Source of the DNA: Sphingobacteriales bacterium
GTDB taxonomy: Bacteria; Bacteroidota; Bacteroidia; Chitinophagales; JADIYW01
Length of the DNA stretch: 64,000 bases
Assembly (NCBI GenBank): GCA_016721245.1
Contig: JADKIQ010000002.1
Span: 124,001 to 188,000, forward strand
Direction of reading: 5' to 3'
In this document: positions 55,380-64,000 of the stretch, piece by piece
Layout: each line of letters opens with the position of its first letter
How positions within the stretch are numbered: position 1 is the stretch's first letter
Translations under genes and position numbers: made by a program
The notes under the pieces: model-generated
Databases searched by the model: none
The model's input: only the letters and a program-made list of their open reading frames with translations
What the model was told of the DNA's origin: nothing

Positions 55380-55731
55380 AAAAATCTTTTTCGGTGCAAA
55401 GTTCTTAGTTTTATTGCACACTGTCAATTTAAAAATATTATTTCAATATAAAATCAATGTCAATAAAAGGATTTTGCTAAGTTTTTACGCAATTGATAAC
55501 ATATCAATTTTTTAAGTAAAAATTTGAATAAATGATTTGTACATATGATTCATTCCACCTCAAAATAAAAACGATTTGTTTAAATAGCAGGAGATAGTTT
55601 GTATAGTTTATCAACATTCTAAATCACAAAAACCAAGTATTTTAAGATAAATTACTAAAAAAGTTGTGTAAATTTGCAATTTAATATAAATTAACATTAT
55701 TTTTGTCCAATAAATTAAAACCAAAGTCTTT
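55380..55731. other. AT-rich spacer before the OmpA/TSP3 gene
   Basis: This spacer between the divergent marC and OmpA/TSP3 genes has no gene. It is very AT-rich. The right end holds a good promoter (55673-55705). I see no hairpin or riboswitch. Confidence 0.6.
55673..55705 (+). promoter_or_regulatory. Bacteroidota-type promoter of the OmpA/TSP3 gene
   Basis: A -33 TTTG at 55673-55676 and a -7 TATTTTTG at 55698-55705, with 21 bases between, fit the TTTG-N19-21-TAnnTTTG consensus. The transcript would start about 20 bases before the ATG at 55732. It is the best complete promoter match in the window, fitting a highly expressed porin-like gene. Confidence 0.65.
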
Positions 55732-57165
55732 ATGAAAAAAGGTATCGTATTATTTTCTGCATTACTCATCTTATTCAGTTCAGTATCATTAGGTGCTAAA
55801 AAACCACCTAAGAGCAATAAGAGTGCAGTTGGAAACAGCAGATTCAGTTTAGGCATCGGAATGGAAGTAGCAGATTACTATTCTCCTGCTTTAAAAAAGC
55901 TGTCAACGTTTAAAAATCCAGTTTGGTTTGGACCACGCGTTACTGCATGGTACAACCCTAATTCATCTGTTGCTATCGGATTGGATTTAGGCAGCCATGC
56001 TTTCTCAACTAAATCTGATCCAACATTACCTGCAATAAACACATACAATGTATTATATTCAGGATTAATTGCATACAAACTTAACAACGGTTACATTCTA
56101 AAAGAAGATGCAGCAGTAGCGCCTTATATCTTTGCTAAATTGCAAGGTTCTTGGGCTCAAACAGCTGTGCTTAAACAATCAGTAAACGGCTTCGGAATTC
56201 CAATAGGAGCGGGTATTAATTTTAAAATAGCAAATAATATTGCTCTGAATGTTAATGGTGGATATAGCTTTGCAATTAAAAACAGTAATGATCATATTTT
56301 CTTCGGTGCCGGATTGATGCTTGACTTAGGAAAAGGAAAAGCTGTGGCGGTTGATACTATACCAGCAGTGGTTGAAAAACCAGTTGATACAGATGGTGAT
56401 GGTATCTATGATTTAGATGATGCTTGTCCTACAGTTGCTGGCTTAGCTCAGTTTAACGGTTGCCCTGATACGGATGGTGATGGTATTGAAGATAGTAAAG
56501 ATGAGTGCCCTACTGTTCCTGGTTTAGCTGAATTCAATGGTTGCCCAGACAGAGACGGTGATGGTATTCCTGATGCAAAAGATGCTTGTCCTGATGTAAA
56601 AGGTATCGCTAAGTTTGGCGGTTGCCCGGATCCTGATCGTGACGGTGACGGCATCATTAACGAAAAAGATAAATGCCCGGATGTTGCTGGTTCATTCAGT
56701 GCTCAAGGTTGTCCTGACAGAGATGGTGACGGTGTAGCTGATGCTGATGACAAATGTCCGGATGTTGCAGGTCCTGCATCTAATAAAGGTTGTCCTGAAG
56801 TAAAAGATGAAGTGAAAAAACGTTTAGCATTTGCTGCTCGTAATATCCAGTTCGAAACAGGAAAAGCAACAATCAAACCGGTATCTTTCAAAATTTTAGA
56901 TGAAGTTGCTTCTATCTTAAATGAATATCCTTACTATGATGTAAACGTAGATGGTCATACTGATAATGTTGGTAAACCGGCTGCTAACTTGAAATTATCT
57001 CAAGACAGAGCTGCATCTGCTGTAGCATACTTAGTAAGTAAAGGCATTCCTGCTTCAAGATTAGTGTCCAGCGGTTACGGTGATACTAAACCTGTTGCTG
57101 ATAATAAAACAGCTGCCGGAAGAGCACAAAACAGAAGAGTTGAATTCAATTTGTTATTCAAATAA
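55732..57165 (+). CDS. OmpA-family outer-membrane protein with thrombospondin type 3 repeats
   Basis: A 477-residue protein. A signal peptide ends near residue 21. An N-terminal barrel (about 30-205) is followed by five calcium-binding TSP3 repeats (about 218-356), each with a D-x-DGDGI-x-D core and a D-x-CP ending. A C-terminal OmpA domain (about 365-477) has NVDGHTDNVG and the RAQNRRVEF motif for peptidoglycan. This is the common abundant Bacteroidota OmpA architecture. Closed by the terminator at 57184. Confidence 0.94.
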   Translation: MKKGIVLFSALLILFSSVSLGAKKPPKSNKSAVGNSRFSLGIGMEVADYYSPALKKLSTFKNPVWFGPRVTAWYNPNSSVAIGLDLGSHAFSTKSDPTLPAINTYNVLYSGLIAYKLNNGYILKEDAAVAPYIFAKLQGSWAQTAVLKQSVNGFGIPIGAGINFKIANNIALNVNGGYSFAIKNSNDHIFFGAGLMLDLGKGKAVAVDTIPAVVEKPVDTDGDGIYDLDDACPTVAGLAQFNGCPDTDGDGIEDSKDECPTVPGLAEFNGCPDRDGDGIPDAKDACPDVKGIAKFGGCPDPDRDGDGIINEKDKCPDVAGSFSAQGCPDRDGDGVADADDKCPDVAGPASNKGCPEVKDEVKKRLAFAARNIQFETGKATIKPVSFKILDEVASILNEYPYYDVNVDGHTDNVGKPAANLKLSQDRAASAVAYLVSKGIPASRLVSSGYGDTKPVADNKTAAGRAQNRRVEFNLLFK

Positions 57166-57183
57166 AATAATAACTTCTAAAGT

Positions 57184-57217
57184 AAAAAAGGTCTCGATTT
57201 ATCGAGACCTTTTTTTA
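57184..57217 (+). terminator. Rho-independent terminator after the OmpA/TSP3 gene
   Basis: Perfect 14-bp stem (57184-57197 with 57202-57215) around the loop TTTA, ending in a T run. Confidence 0.9.
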
Positions 57218-57230
57218 TATTTGATTTTAA

Positions 57231-57920
57231 ATGAATAATACAGTGAATAAAGGATTCTCCCGTTACGAACGAAACGGCATCATTTTACTGTGCCTGCTTA
57301 TTATTATCAGCATTGTTTCAAAGAAATATATAGTGCAGTATTTTGTTACACAGCAAACAGTAACAATCAATGATAAAAACAAGATTGCTCAGCTGCAGCA
57401 GCAAATCAATGAAGCAAAAATAAGTTATGCGAAAACGTATACTTATTCGGGTAAAACATCAGGTATAAAAGAGTATACTGATAAAACAACAGCTCCCAAA
57501 AAGGATTATTATGATTTTAAAATAGAAGTAAATTCAGCTACACCTCAAGAGTATGAAAAGTTGTATGGTATTGGTAAGGTATTTGCTCAGAGAATTGTGA
57601 CATTCCGTGATAAACTGGGTGGGTTTTATACGGTTGATCAGCTAAAGGATGTCTGGGGAATCGAAGATTCAACCTTTCAGAAATTCAAAAAAAATCTGAC
57701 CATTAAACCAGTTAAAATCAAAAAAATAAATATCAATACCGCAACATTTGAGGAACTGACAGCAAATCCTTATTTTTTTTCAACTATCGCCAAACAAATT
57801 ATTGGATACAGAACAAAAGTAAAACCTTTCGCCTCTGTGGAGGATATTAAAAACCTTTATTTTGTAAAAGACCACCCTGAGCAATTCAACAAATTAGCTC
57901 CCTATGTTGTTATTAACTAA
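57231..57920 (+). CDS. helix-hairpin-helix protein, ComEA-like
   Basis: A 229-residue membrane-anchored DNA-binding-type protein. One transmembrane helix (about 15-38) is followed by a linker, then two or more HhH units: EVNSATPQEYEKLYGIGKVF (about 99-118) and the later NINTATFEELTANPYFFSTI (about 165-184). This is the ComEA arrangement, in which an anchored protein binds incoming DNA, but many such Bacteroidota proteins have no proven role. The window also has comF, so a link to DNA uptake is possible. Confidence 0.82.
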   Translation: MNNTVNKGFSRYERNGIILLCLLIIISIVSKKYIVQYFVTQQTVTINDKNKIAQLQQQINEAKISYAKTYTYSGKTSGIKEYTDKTTAPKKDYYDFKIEVNSATPQEYEKLYGIGKVFAQRIVTFRDKLGGFYTVDQLKDVWGIEDSTFQKFKKNLTIKPVKIKKININTATFEELTANPYFFSTIAKQIIGYRTKVKPFASVEDIKNLYFVKDHPEQFNKLAPYVVIN

Positions 57921-57967
57921 TCGCCACTGTAGTTGATTTATGGCTGATTATTTTATAGCTAATTTCT

Positions 57968-57975
57968 TATCTTTG
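57968..57975 (+). promoter_or_regulatory. putative -7 box (TATCTTTG) for the acyl-CoA dehydrogenase gene
   Basis: Exact TAnnTTTG match 15 bases before the ATG at 57991. No clear -33 element. Confidence 0.5.
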
Positions 57976-57990
57976 TAAAAATTTTTTAAA

Positions 57991-59139
57991 ATGAACTTCG
58001 AATATTCTGAGAACCAGCAAATGATTGCGCAAACCGTAAGGGATTTCGCGGAAAAACACATCAGACCATATGTAATGGAATGGGATGAAACACAGCATTT
58101 CCCAATTGATACTTTACGTAAATTAGGCGAACTTGGTTTAATGGGTATTTTAATTCCGGAAGCATACGGTGGTGCCGGTTTATCTTACAATGAATACATT
58201 ACTGCATTAATAGAAATTGGTAAAGTAGACAGCGCATTGTGTTTGTCTGTAGCTGCACATAACTCACTTTGTACTAACCATATTTATAAATTTGCCAACG
58301 AAGAACAACGCAAACGCTGGATTCCAAAATTAGCCACAGGAGAATGGATTGGCGCCTGGGGCTTAACTGAACCTAATACGGGTTCTGATGCGGGCAGAAT
58401 GAAGTGTGTGGCACATCAGGATGGTGATGACTGGATAATTAACGGTTCAAAGAACTTTATTACGCATGGTATCAGCGGGAATGTTGCCGTGGTAATTGCC
58501 CGTACAGGCGAGTTGCTGGATAGTCATGGTATGACGGCTTTCGTGGTGGAAAGAGGCACACCGGGCTTCAGCGGTGGCAAAAAAGAGAACAAATTAGGCA
58601 TGCGTTGTTCTGAAACAGCTGAAATGATTTTTGATAATTGCAGAATACCCAAAGAAAACGTATTAGGGGAAGTTGGAGATGGTTTCGTGCAGGCTATGAA
58701 AATACTGGATGGTGGTCGAATTTCTATCGCGGCACTTAGTATCAGTATAGCAGTAGGTGCTTATGAGGCAGCCTTGAAATATGCAAAAGAAAGGGAACAG
58801 TTTGGTAAGCCGATTTCTGAATTTCAGGCAATAGGCTTCAAATTGGCAGATATGGCAACTGAAATAGAAGCGGCTAAATTATTGACGTTCCAGGCGGCAG
58901 ATATGATGATGCGTGGAGAAAAAATGACAAAACAGTCTGCTTTCGCTAAATATTATGCATCTGAAGTTTGTTGTAAGATTGCCAATGAGGCTGTACAGAT
59001 TTTAGGCGGTTACGGATATATCAAAGATTTCCCGGTAGAAAAGTTTTATCGTGACGCCAAATTGTGCACGATTGGTGAGGGAACCTCTGAAATTCAGAAA
59101 TTAGTAATCAGCAGAGAGATTCTGAAAGGAAATATTTAA
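57991..59139 (+). CDS. acyl-CoA dehydrogenase
   Basis: A 382-residue FAD flavoprotein that oxidises an acyl-CoA at the alpha-beta bond. N-terminal helical, central beta and C-terminal helical domains are in order. The LTEPNTGSDAG segment (about 127-137) and the AVQILGGYGYIKDFPVEKFY segment are signatures, and the catalytic Glu is in GEGTSEIQ near 367. The sequence type fits short-chain or branched-chain enzymes, but chain length cannot be told. No adjacent beta-oxidation genes. Confidence 0.94.
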   Translation: MNFEYSENQQMIAQTVRDFAEKHIRPYVMEWDETQHFPIDTLRKLGELGLMGILIPEAYGGAGLSYNEYITALIEIGKVDSALCLSVAAHNSLCTNHIYKFANEEQRKRWIPKLATGEWIGAWGLTEPNTGSDAGRMKCVAHQDGDDWIINGSKNFITHGISGNVAVVIARTGELLDSHGMTAFVVERGTPGFSGGKKENKLGMRCSETAEMIFDNCRIPKENVLGEVGDGFVQAMKILDGGRISIAALSISIAVGAYEAALKYAKEREQFGKPISEFQAIGFKLADMATEIEAAKLLTFQAADMMMRGEKMTKQSAFAKYYASEVCCKIANEAVQILGGYGYIKDFPVEKFYRDAKLCTIGEGTSEIQKLVISREILKGNI

Positions 59140-59151
59140 CATTAAATTCTT

Positions 59152-59188
59152 ATTTTCAAATTAACTAATTTCCTCATTTTCAAATTAA
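59152..59188. repeat. two copies of ATTTTCAAATTAA before rpsU
   Basis: Two identical 13-base units begin at 59152 and 59176, 24 bases apart, immediately upstream of the rpsU -7 box. They share the TTTTCAAA core with the triple repeat at 24345. Confidence 0.65.
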
Positions 59189-59192
59189 TCAC

Positions 59193-59200
59193 TATCTTTG
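59193..59200 (+). promoter_or_regulatory. putative -7 box (TATCTTTG) for rpsU
   Basis: Exact TAnnTTTG match 36 bases before the rpsU ATG, directly after the AT-rich repeat. The leader also has an AGAGG, one of the few clear Shine-Dalgarno-like sequences in the window. Confidence 0.55.
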
Positions 59201-59236
59201 CGTTCCAAATCTTAACAATAAAAGAGGTATTTAACT

Positions 59237-59428
59237 ATGTTAATCATTGATGCAAGAGAATCAGAATCATTAGACAGAGCATTGAAAGTGTTCAAAAAGA
59301 AATTTGAAAAAGCAGGTACAATCAAGCAGTTACGTGCTCGTCAGGCTTTCATATTGCCATCTGTAAAAAGACGTACTGAAATTAAAAAAGCAGTATATAT
59401 CGAGCAATTACGCAGAGGAGAGGAATAA
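59237..59428 (+). CDS. rpsU: 30S ribosomal protein S21
   Basis: A 63-residue S21. The conserved opening RESESLDRALKVFKKKFEKA and the basic helix with RARQAFILPSVKRR are typical. S21 helps initiation on the small subunit. An AGAGG lies 10-15 bases before the ATG. The order rpsU-tyrosine recombinase-hpf is common in Bacteroidota. Confidence 0.95.
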   Translation: MLIIDARESESLDRALKVFKKKFEKAGTIKQLRARQAFILPSVKRRTEIKKAVYIEQLRRGEE

Positions 59429-59497
59429 TAGTTGCGCTTTTCATTTTTTTTATCTAATTTAATCTTCCCAATACGGTGAAGATTAACAGAAGCGAAA

Positions 59498-60394
59498 ATG
59501 ACAGAAGCATTCCTGAACTACCTCAAATTTGAAAAACGATATTCAATTAAAACTGTAGAATCTTATAAAATAGATATTCTACAGTTTTTTCATTTTATAA
59601 AACAGGAGTTTGAACTGGATGATTTATTGACGGTAAAGAACAATCAGGTACGTGCTTTTGTAGTACAGTTGGTGAACGATAAGAATAAACCGACCAGTAT
59701 TAAACGTAAAATCTCAGCCCTCAAATCCTTTTATAAATACAACCAGAAAATTGGTCAACTAAAAACCAATCCGGCCGATAAGATAAACTCTCCGAAAATC
59801 CCGGAACGCCTGCCAAAATTTGTTGAGCAGCAAAAAATAAATAAACTGTTTGATGAGCCTCAAATGTATTTCACAAAAGAAAATGCATTTGATAATATGC
59901 AGGAAAGGCTGCTGATGGATGTTTTGTATTCAACCGGTATGCGCCGACAGGAACTGATAAACCTGCAGTGGAGCGATATTAATTTTGGCAGCAACCAGGT
60001 AAAAGTAACAGGAAAGGGCAATAAACAACGCCTGATTCCCATTGGAAACGAACTGACAGATTCTTTACGCATATTCCAGAAAACACAGCTGGAAGAATTA
60101 AAAAATATACCGAAAGCACCTTATGTTTTTTTAACGAAAGACGGGAAACAACTGTATCCGAATTACGTTTATAGAATAGTAAAGTTGCACATCGGACATT
60201 GCAGTACGGCTGAGAAAAAAAGTCCCCATGTGCTGCGACATTCTTTTGCAACTCATATGAGTAATAACGGTGCGAAACTAAATGATATTAAAGAATTACT
60301 GGGACATGCAAGTCTGGCATCCACGCAGGTATATACGCATAATACGATAGAACAACTAAAAGAAATTTATAAAATTGCTCACCCAAAAGCTTAA
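59498..60394 (+). CDS. tyrosine recombinase XerC/XerD-like
   Basis: A 298-residue tyrosine recombinase. The N-terminal SAM-like core-binding domain (about 1-85) precedes the catalytic domain. The catalytic residues are visible: Arg in GMRRQEL near 149, the HVLRHSF pair (His and Arg near 247-250), the LGHASLAST His near 268 and the Tyr in QVYTH near 278. It likely resolves chromosome dimers. Whether it is XerC or XerD cannot be decided. It is probably housekeeping, not a phage integrase, given the rpsU-hpf context. Confidence 0.9.
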   Translation: MTEAFLNYLKFEKRYSIKTVESYKIDILQFFHFIKQEFELDDLLTVKNNQVRAFVVQLVNDKNKPTSIKRKISALKSFYKYNQKIGQLKTNPADKINSPKIPERLPKFVEQQKINKLFDEPQMYFTKENAFDNMQERLLMDVLYSTGMRRQELINLQWSDINFGSNQVKVTGKGNKQRLIPIGNELTDSLRIFQKTQLEELKNIPKAPYVFLTKDGKQLYPNYVYRIVKLHIGHCSTAEKKSPHVLRHSFATHMSNNGAKLNDIKELLGHASLASTQVYTHNTIEQLKEIYKIAHPKA

Positions 60395-60517
60395 TGCCTA
60401 TGCAAAATTTTTAAAGTATTTAAAATTAAAAGACAATGTTATCGGTCTGAAGGTTATGAAAAAATCGTGTAACAAATGACGGATAACTAATTACTAAAAA
60501 AAATAAATTACTTTATT

Positions 60518-60826
60518 ATGTCAATGAAAATCCAAATTCAGTCTTTGCATTTCGATGCAGATCAGTCTCTGAAAGACTTTATCAACAAAAAACTAGTTAA
60601 ACTTGAAACATTCTATGATCGTATCATCGATTCAGATGTGATCTTAAGTTTAGAACAGTTAAACACACAGGTAAAAGATAAAGTCGTAGTCATAAAAACC
60701 AATATACCGGGGAATACGTTGGTGGCGAAAGAAAAAAGTAAAAAATTTGAAGCTGCCGTAGATATGGCGGTTGATTCATTAAAACGACAAATCGAAAAAA
60801 TTAAAACTAAAAAGAAAGAATTATAA
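60518..60826 (+). CDS. hpf: ribosome hibernation promoting factor (HPF/RaiA)
   Basis: A 102-residue short HPF. It binds the ribosome in stationary phase and favours inactive particles. The MKIQIQSLHFDADQSLKDFI opening and KFEAAVDMAVDSLKRQIEKI helix are typical. There is no long C-terminal dimerisation domain. It is closed by the terminator at 60844. No tRNA or tuf genes follow, although those are frequent neighbours in related genomes. Confidence 0.92.
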   Translation: MSMKIQIQSLHFDADQSLKDFINKKLVKLETFYDRIIDSDVILSLEQLNTQVKDKVVVIKTNIPGNTLVAKEKSKKFEAAVDMAVDSLKRQIEKIKTKKKEL

Positions 60827-60843
60827 ATAAAGTTTCATCTAAT

Positions 60844-60873
60844 AAAAAATGCGGTCTATTGACCGCATTTTTT
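60844..60873. terminator. terminator after hpf
   Basis: Perfect 12-bp stem (60845-60856 with 60861-60872), loop TATT, with A and T runs on either side. It may also serve the convergent arrestin-like gene. Confidence 0.88.
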
Positions 60874-60933
60874 CATGGCTTTTGATAAATTAAAAGTGCA
60901 ACTAATTTTAGAGAGATTGCCTATGAAAATAGT

Positions 60934-61407
60934 TTATTTAATGATGTTTATATTGCAGGAATCGCTTGGATCCAGTGAAGCACCTTCCACGTCAACGACA
61001 GCCTTTACGCTGAATTCGCTGCGCGCGTCATCTGCAAACTTGGCCATTTTACCCAATCCGCCCAACACGCCGCCTTTTTCCGCTAGCTGATCTGTAGAGG
61101 ATTTGTACACCTGAACGGGAAATTCGAATTCAACCGTTTTGGTTTCACCTTCTTTCATCTCGAAAAACTCATTGCTGTTCCAGGAACCAATAGTGTAATA
61201 ATTCGTCTTCTTATTATCACCTCTTCCTGTTGTCTGCTCTTCTTCTAGTTTAACTTCTATTTTTTTTACTTTCTGATTGCTTTTTGCAGTGAGCAGCAAA
61301 GAACCTTTTAATTTTCCGTCTGCTGCGTTCAGTTGTCCCGGAACATTGATTTTTACAGAAATGGTACCAATTCCCAGTTTCTGTTTGATTTTAGAAAAAA
61401 ATGACAT
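60934..61407 (-). CDS. arrestin/Spo0M-like fold protein
   Basis: A 157-residue cytoplasmic protein beginning MSFFSKIKQKLGIGTISVKI, with two likely beta-sandwich halves. The beta pattern and the basic short N-terminal helix resemble Spo0M/arrestin-type proteins, whose roles are in sporulation control in Bacillus but unknown elsewhere. This genome shows no sporulation genes here. No membrane segments. Convergent with hpf. The fold label is tentative. Confidence 0.55.
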   Translation of the reverse strand: MSFFSKIKQKLGIGTISVKINVPGQLNAADGKLKGSLLLTAKSNQKVKKIEVKLEEEQTTGRGDNKKTNYYTIGSWNSNEFFEMKEGETKTVEFEFPVQVYKSSTDQLAEKGGVLGGLGKMAKFADDARSEFSVKAVVDVEGASLDPSDSCNINIIK

Positions 61408-61599
61408 AATTTAGATTGTTTTAGTTGTTAAATTGTATATGCTAATTTACCATATGTGTAAGCGAAAAAGACTGCGTTAAATAAATTTCTTCTGTTAAAA
61501 TTAATCGTTAAATAAGAATGTTCAGGAATCTTAAATATTGTATGGAGATTTTCTAATATTTGTCTTGTAAAATGTTAATTTCTATAAAATCATAAAATC

Positions 61600-63513
61600 A
61601 TGCCAAAACCAACCTTAAAAGAAAAAATTCGTTATTATTTCGAAAACACAATGTCATCCGGTCCAGCCGGCGTTATTAAATGGCTGGCCATTGTTTCCCT
61701 GGTCATCGTACTCTTATTGGGTTTAATCATTCTGGTATTCGGGATTAAAGAATCCGGAGATGCGGAACATCCGCTGGGGTTCTTTGAAGGAGCGTGGCAA
61801 AGTTTAATGGCCACCTTAGACTCCGGAACGATGGGCGGCGACCCGGCAGATGCCTGGCCTTTCCGTATCGTGCGCTTCATTGCAACGCTGGTAGGTATAT
61901 TTGTTATCTCCATTTTAATCGGTTCCATCTCCAGTGGCATCGATGAAAAAATTGATGAACTGAAAAAAGGAAAGTCAAAAGTGCTGGAGTCAAACCACAC
62001 ACTTATTTTAGGCTGGTCTGAAAAAGTATTTTCTATTATTGTAGAACTTATTGAAGCAAACTCTAACCAGAAAAATCCGAGTATTGTGATTTTAGCGGAT
62101 AGAGATAAAGTGGAAATGGATGATGAAATCCGCGATAAAATTGATGATTTCAAAAACACAAAAATAATATGCAGAAGCGGAAGTCCGCTGGAATCCTCTG
62201 CTATAGCTGTAGTCAATCCGAATGAGGCACGTTCTATTATCGTGCTGGCCAATGATGAAGCTAATGCAGATACGTATGTCATTAAATCGGTACTGGCATT
62301 AACCAACGGCAGAAACAGAAAAAAAGATCCGTATCATATTGTAGCGGAAATAAAAGACATGAAGAATATGGAAGCCGCAGAATTAGTGGGTAATAATGAA
62401 ACGGTGTTTGTGTTATCTTCTAATCTGATTTCTAAAATAACTGCACAAACCTGCCGACAGTCTGGCTTAAGTGTGGTGTATTCCGAATTGCTTCAATTTG
62501 AAGGGGATGAAATTTATTTTAACGAAGAAAAATCATTAGCAGGAAAAACATATAAAGATGCGCTGAAAGCATATAATACCTCATCAGTTATCGGTGTATT
62601 TACGGCAGATGAAGAAGTGCTGATCAATCCGCCGATGGATACGCTTATTAATACAGGTGATCAGGTGATTGCTATTAGTGAAGACGACGACACCGTGGTG
62701 GTAAGCGGTAAAACCAGCTGGAATATTCAGGAGGACTTGTTTAACAGATTCGATCAGGATAATGTGAAGACAGAGCATACATTGATTCTTGGATGGAATA
62801 ACAGAGGTATTAATATTATTGAAGAATTGGATAATTACGTGGCTTCCGGTTCTGAAGTGCTGATATTGGCCGACGGAGAGATTGATATTGAAGAAACACT
62901 GACGGATTTAAAGTCAAACGTGAAACAACAGCGCATTACCTATATGAAAGGTAATATCATCGACAGAAGTACGCTGGATAGCCTGAAAGTTGAAAATTTC
63001 GACCATATCATTTTATTAAGCTATACAGAAAATATGGATGTGCAGGAAAGTGATGCCATCACACTAATTTGTTTATTGCATTTGCGCGCCATCAGCGAGA
63101 AAGTAAATAAAGATTTAAGTATTGTATCAGAGATGCTGGATATAAGAAACAGAGAATTAGGAGTGGTTGCCAAGGCAGATGATTTTATTGTGGGTGATAA
63201 TTTAATCAGTTTAATGCTGAGCCAGTTGAGTGAGAATAAAGATTTGAAAAAAGTATACGATATCCTGTTTGAAGCAGATGGCTCGGAGATTTACCTGAAA
63301 CCAGTTAGCCGTTATGTGAAAACGGGAGAGGAGATGGATTTTTACACAGTAATGGAAAGTGCAGCACAATTGAATGAAACGGCAATAGGTTATAGGATAA
63401 GTGCAGAAAGCAGTAATTCTGAAGAACATTTCGGCGTAAAACTAAATCCAAAAAAATCCGATAAAATCAGCTTTTCAGCGGATGATTATGTTATTGTACT
63501 TGCCGAAGATTGA
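61600..63513 (+). CDS. CASTOR/POLLUX-type ion channel with RCK/TrkA-N domains
   Basis: A 637-residue membrane protein. A first helix (about 24-47) and a second (about 92-112) flank a loop with DSGTMGG, the altered selectivity-filter region. The long cytoplasmic part has two Rossmann-like NAD-binding RCK units: the first begins HTLILGWSEKVFSI (about 131), the second HTLILGWNNRGINI (about 391). This matches CASTOR/POLLUX, plant nuclear cation channels with bacterial relatives. The ion is unknown. Downstream there are 17 bases before the next gene. Confidence 0.82.
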   Translation: MPKPTLKEKIRYYFENTMSSGPAGVIKWLAIVSLVIVLLLGLIILVFGIKESGDAEHPLGFFEGAWQSLMATLDSGTMGGDPADAWPFRIVRFIATLVGIFVISILIGSISSGIDEKIDELKKGKSKVLESNHTLILGWSEKVFSIIVELIEANSNQKNPSIVILADRDKVEMDDEIRDKIDDFKNTKIICRSGSPLESSAIAVVNPNEARSIIVLANDEANADTYVIKSVLALTNGRNRKKDPYHIVAEIKDMKNMEAAELVGNNETVFVLSSNLISKITAQTCRQSGLSVVYSELLQFEGDEIYFNEEKSLAGKTYKDALKAYNTSSVIGVFTADEEVLINPPMDTLINTGDQVIAISEDDDTVVVSGKTSWNIQEDLFNRFDQDNVKTEHTLILGWNNRGINIIEELDNYVASGSEVLILADGEIDIEETLTDLKSNVKQQRITYMKGNIIDRSTLDSLKVENFDHIILLSYTENMDVQESDAITLICLLHLRAISEKVNKDLSIVSEMLDIRNRELGVVAKADDFIVGDNLISLMLSQLSENKDLKKVYDILFEADGSEIYLKPVSRYVKTGEEMDFYTVMESAAQLNETAIGYRISAESSNSEEHFGVKLNPKKSDKISFSADDYVIVLAED

Positions 63514-63530
63514 AAACAGAAATCAATTTT

Positions 63531-64000
63531 ATGTGCATACGTAAAATAATAAGTATTGGCTGTATTTTAGTATGTTCATTTAATTACACGTTTGCGGAGG
63601 ATATTGAGATTACACCCAAAAGATTAGACAGTTTGTGGGCGGTTTGGAAGAATCCTGCGTGCCATGATTCAGCCAGGTTAAATGCAATGGATGTAATCTG
63701 CTGGCAGGTGTATCTCTTTTCTCAGCCGGATAGTGCCCGTTATTATGCGCAGCAGATATATGATTTTGCTGTCAGGAAAAAGAATACAATATATCTGGCA
63801 AAGGCATTAAATATTTTAGGTACCTATTTTACCATAAAGGATAAAGAAGACAGTGCAGTTTTCTACTACAAGAAAGGATTGGTGTTGTGCAGGAAAACAA
63901 AGAATTACTACACCTTATCATCTATTTTAAATAATCTCTCTAACATCGAATATGAACGGGCAAATTATGTACAGTCACTGGAATATATTTACGAAAGCCT
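63531..64000 (+). CDS. TPR-repeat secreted protein, 5' part
   Basis: The reading frame opens at the ATG at 63531 and runs off the window with no stop, about 156 codons visible. A signal peptide ends near residue 22 (TFAE). From about 55 on there are helix pairs with TPR-like spacing (YYAQQIYDFAV, LAKALNILGTY, DSAVFYYKKGL, ILNNLSNIEYE). In Bacteroidota such starts often belong to TPR sensor kinases or adenylate-cyclase-type regulators. The rest lies outside the window. Confidence 0.75.
   Translation, partial: MCIRKIISIGCILVCSFNYTFAEDIEITPKRLDSLWAVWKNPACHDSARLNAMDVICWQVYLFSQPDSARYYAQQIYDFAVRKKNTIYLAKALNILGTYFTIKDKEDSAVFYYKKGLVLCRKTKNYYTLSSILNNLSNIEYERANYVQSLEYIYES

Noticed and set aside
59498..60394. 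Tyrosine recombinase as the integrase of a mobile element
   Set aside because: It sits between rpsU and hpf, a core housekeeping order, with no att repeats or phage genes nearby.
61635..62306. 223-codon minus-strand reading frame inside the channel gene
   Set aside because: It lies wholly inside the well-supported CASTOR/POLLUX-type gene in antisense, and its Ser/Ile-rich text shows no domain.

Overview
The window is a stretch of chromosome from a member of the Bacteroidota, probably a gliding or T9SS-bearing environmental lineage near Chitinophagia/Sphingobacteriia. The evidence is the porP-gldK-gldL-gldM-gldN block, a T9SS C-terminal sorting domain on a 2068-residue secreted protein, a TonB receptor with a carboxypeptidase-like N-terminal domain, TAnnTTTG-type -7 promoter boxes, few Shine-Dalgarno sequences, AT-rich spacers, and the rpsU-xer-hpf gene order. 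Most of the window is ordinary core genome. I see no rRNA, tRNA, CRISPR array, intact IS element or prophage.

Layout. 1-5.97 kb: end of an Hsp20 gene, a ferredoxin-NADP reductase/ferredoxin pair, a TonB receptor, and a Na/Ca-exchanger-like protein that has lost key residues. 5.98-8.8 kb (minus): cbpM, cbpA, a thioesterase and hemW. 8.9-12.6 kb: an Omp85-like barrel, a DUF4271-type membrane protein and hemD with a lysine-rich tail. 12.66-18.6 kb: the T9SS core cluster. 18.7-26.9 kb: uvrC, a multi-pass membrane protein, nupC, proC, a YhhN-type lysoplasmalogenase, tatC and an OmpA lipoprotein. 27-35 kb: radA, a lipoprotein, comF, a beta-helix lipoprotein, a membrane-anchored patatin-like protein and rlmD. 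35.2-39.5 kb: a frameshifted PPIase, surA and a MoxR ATPase. 39.5-40.57 kb: a small scarred region with dispersed-repeat remnants, an orphan lipoprotein, a duplicated moxR 3' end and a degraded minus-strand gene. 40.6-46.6 kb: lepA, a barrel protein, a PD40/SPOR-like protein, a deoxynucleoside kinase and trpS. 46.7-53.6 kb: a secreted coiled-coil protein and the giant T9SS adhesin. 53.7-64 kb: gatC, an ABC ATPase, marC, an OmpA/TSP3 protein, a HhH protein, an acyl-CoA dehydrogenase, rpsU, xer, hpf, an arrestin-like protein, a CASTOR/POLLUX-type channel and the start of a TPR protein.

How the genes work together. Envelope biogenesis dominates. The T9SS core (12.7-18.6 kb) would export the adhesin at 47.4 kb. 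SurA, the larger PPIase and the Omp85-like protein would serve outer-membrane folding. The OmpA proteins would tie the outer membrane to peptidoglycan. hemW and hemD serve or relate to tetrapyrrole metabolism. The most unusual points are the exchanger lacking both signature glutamates, the scarred 39.5-40.6 kb region, the PPIase frameshift, the histone-like tail on HemD, the membrane patatin, and a set of genes whose -7 box lies 4-5 nt before the ATG. I found no clearly new multi-gene system. All calls are by eye from sequence and family knowledge; no searches were run.
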